From NCBI GenBank assembly GCA_037974665.1, contig CM075768.1, forward strand, positions 12,143,001 to 12,207,000: a stretch of 64,000 bases of DNA. The letters run 5' to 3'. This document shows positions 63,073-64,000 of this stretch, in pieces. The first letter of the stretch is position 1, and each line of letters starts with the position of its first letter. The notes beneath the pieces were generated by a model, which was not told the origin of the DNA, did no database searches, and saw only the letters and a list, made by a program, of their open reading frames with translations. The translations under genes and the position numbers were made by a program. This DNA comes from Ehretia macrophylla (Eukaryota > Streptophyta > Magnoliopsida > Boraginales > Ehretiaceae).

Positions 63073-64000
63073 TATGAGACCCAGTACCAAGGCCATGTGT
63101 ATTTTACAGTATTTCATATAATTTTGCATCATTTAATATGCATTTATATCAATTAATGTGCATTTATATCCTTTTTCGTGTATTTGCCTCGTTTAACGTG
63201 CATCTGTATTGGTTAGTATGCAATTAAGTGTCTTAGGTATCGTAGGAATTTAATTAAATATTATTGAGTTAAGACTAGCAACTAAATAGTTAGCAAATAA
63301 CTAGAATGGCAAACAAATAGATAATACTTAGTTAGAGGGGTAGGGTGGTCATTTGGGTTAAATGAAAAATATCCTACTTAATAAAACACACACACTATAC
63401 TCTACACACACACAAAAATGTAGCACACACACACACACACACTAAACTACACGATTGAGAGAAGAAAGAAAGAAAAGAGAAGAGAAGAAGAAGAAGAAGA
63501 AAAAGAAGAAGAGGAGGAAGAAGAAATTTCAATCATTTTCGAGCTATTTCCTACACCTTCTTGCTAGCTTCAAATGTGTCTTGATTCTCTCTTACTTCTA
63601 GGGCATAAGATCAAAGGTGAGGGATGTTTTCAAAAGCTTTTCTAAAGCCATATGATTCATGGTTATGTGTTCATCTTGTTGTTGAGAAAGATTAAGATGT
63701 ACATGGTTTTATATTGTACACTTGAGCTTTATTTGATAATTGGGGATTTCATGACTTAGTATTGTGTGGTTATGGCTTATGTGTGTTCTAGGATGCTAGA
63801 TTAATGTTTAAATGTGGGTGTTACTCTTGAAGTGAAGTTGGTTAAGTGAGTAGACCATTTGGAAGACAAGTCTTGAGCCTTGAGTGTTGTTGATGTTTTG
63901 TTGTTGCTAGTTTGGTGCCCTAATGTGTTTTGGATGGAATTGAATCTATATGTAAGTTATAGTATGCTTGTGTGATGTTGGAAATATGGTAGAAGGATGA
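63073..64000 (+). repeat. LTR start, same family as 59343-61683, opposite orientation (partial)
   Basis: Starts TATGAGACCCAGTACC, matching TGTGAGACCCCGCACA of the other LTR, and has the same features in order: GTATTTTACAG, CATTTATAT-type repeats, (CA)n at 63425-63443, (GAA)n at 63478-63525, and CATAAGATCAAAGGTGAGGGATG. It runs off the window. Confidence 0.7.

Overview
This window is plant nuclear DNA, almost certainly from a dicot. It is dominated by nested transposable elements around one decayed multi-exon gene. Evidence for a nuclear plant origin is a laccase with the canonical plant exon structure, CACTA, Copia, Ty3/Gypsy and TRIM elements with plant-type tRNA-Met primer sites, and a block of plant mitochondrial DNA. 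No intact host protein-coding gene was found, and there is no sign of a CRISPR array or any prokaryotic system.

Layout. 1-835: terminal part of a CACTA element running off the left edge and inserted into a coding exon of a second, TNP2-type CACTA element (837-4235, minus strand). 4617-19040: a 14.4-kb tandem array of four LTRs and three internal regions of a non-autonomous Gypsy element, flanked as a whole by one 5-bp target duplication (TAGAC). 19099-39137: remains of a laccase gene (minus strand, exons 2 to 6), whose fourth intron has grown to about 16 kb. That intron holds a probable solo LTR, a CACTA-like element rich in (TA)n, other repeat relics, and about 6.9 kb of mitochondrial DNA including ccmFC. 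39139-44691: a Copia element with 447-bp LTRs sitting on the exon-2 splice acceptor, itself carrying a 562-bp TRIM. 44854-57550: a full-length chromodomain Gypsy (Tekay-like) element with 2505-bp LTRs, the left one split by a 2620-bp solo LTR of another family. 58424-63072: a CACTA element with a degenerate Ptta/En/Spm-type transposase, interrupted by a 2.3-kb LTR. 63073-64000: the start of another LTR of that same family in the opposite orientation.

How the parts relate. The array element and the coding Gypsy share LTR termini, the tRNA-Met primer site, a hairpin before the polypurine tract, and the last residues of pol. The array element is therefore probably a deletion derivative that depended on enzymes of the Gypsy type. 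Target duplications allow a relative order of insertions: TRIM after Copia, solo LTR after Gypsy, LTR after the right-hand CACTA. Premature stops in the Gypsy and the mitochondrial copy are mostly TGG to TAG, CAG to TAG or similar C-to-T type changes, as expected for methylated silent DNA.

Most notable signals: a hairpin with covarying stems and an NGTG loop just downstream of TATCCCTC-CTGAG in several LTR families; the array with a single outer target duplication; and the dismantled laccase whose exon lengths are still recognisable.
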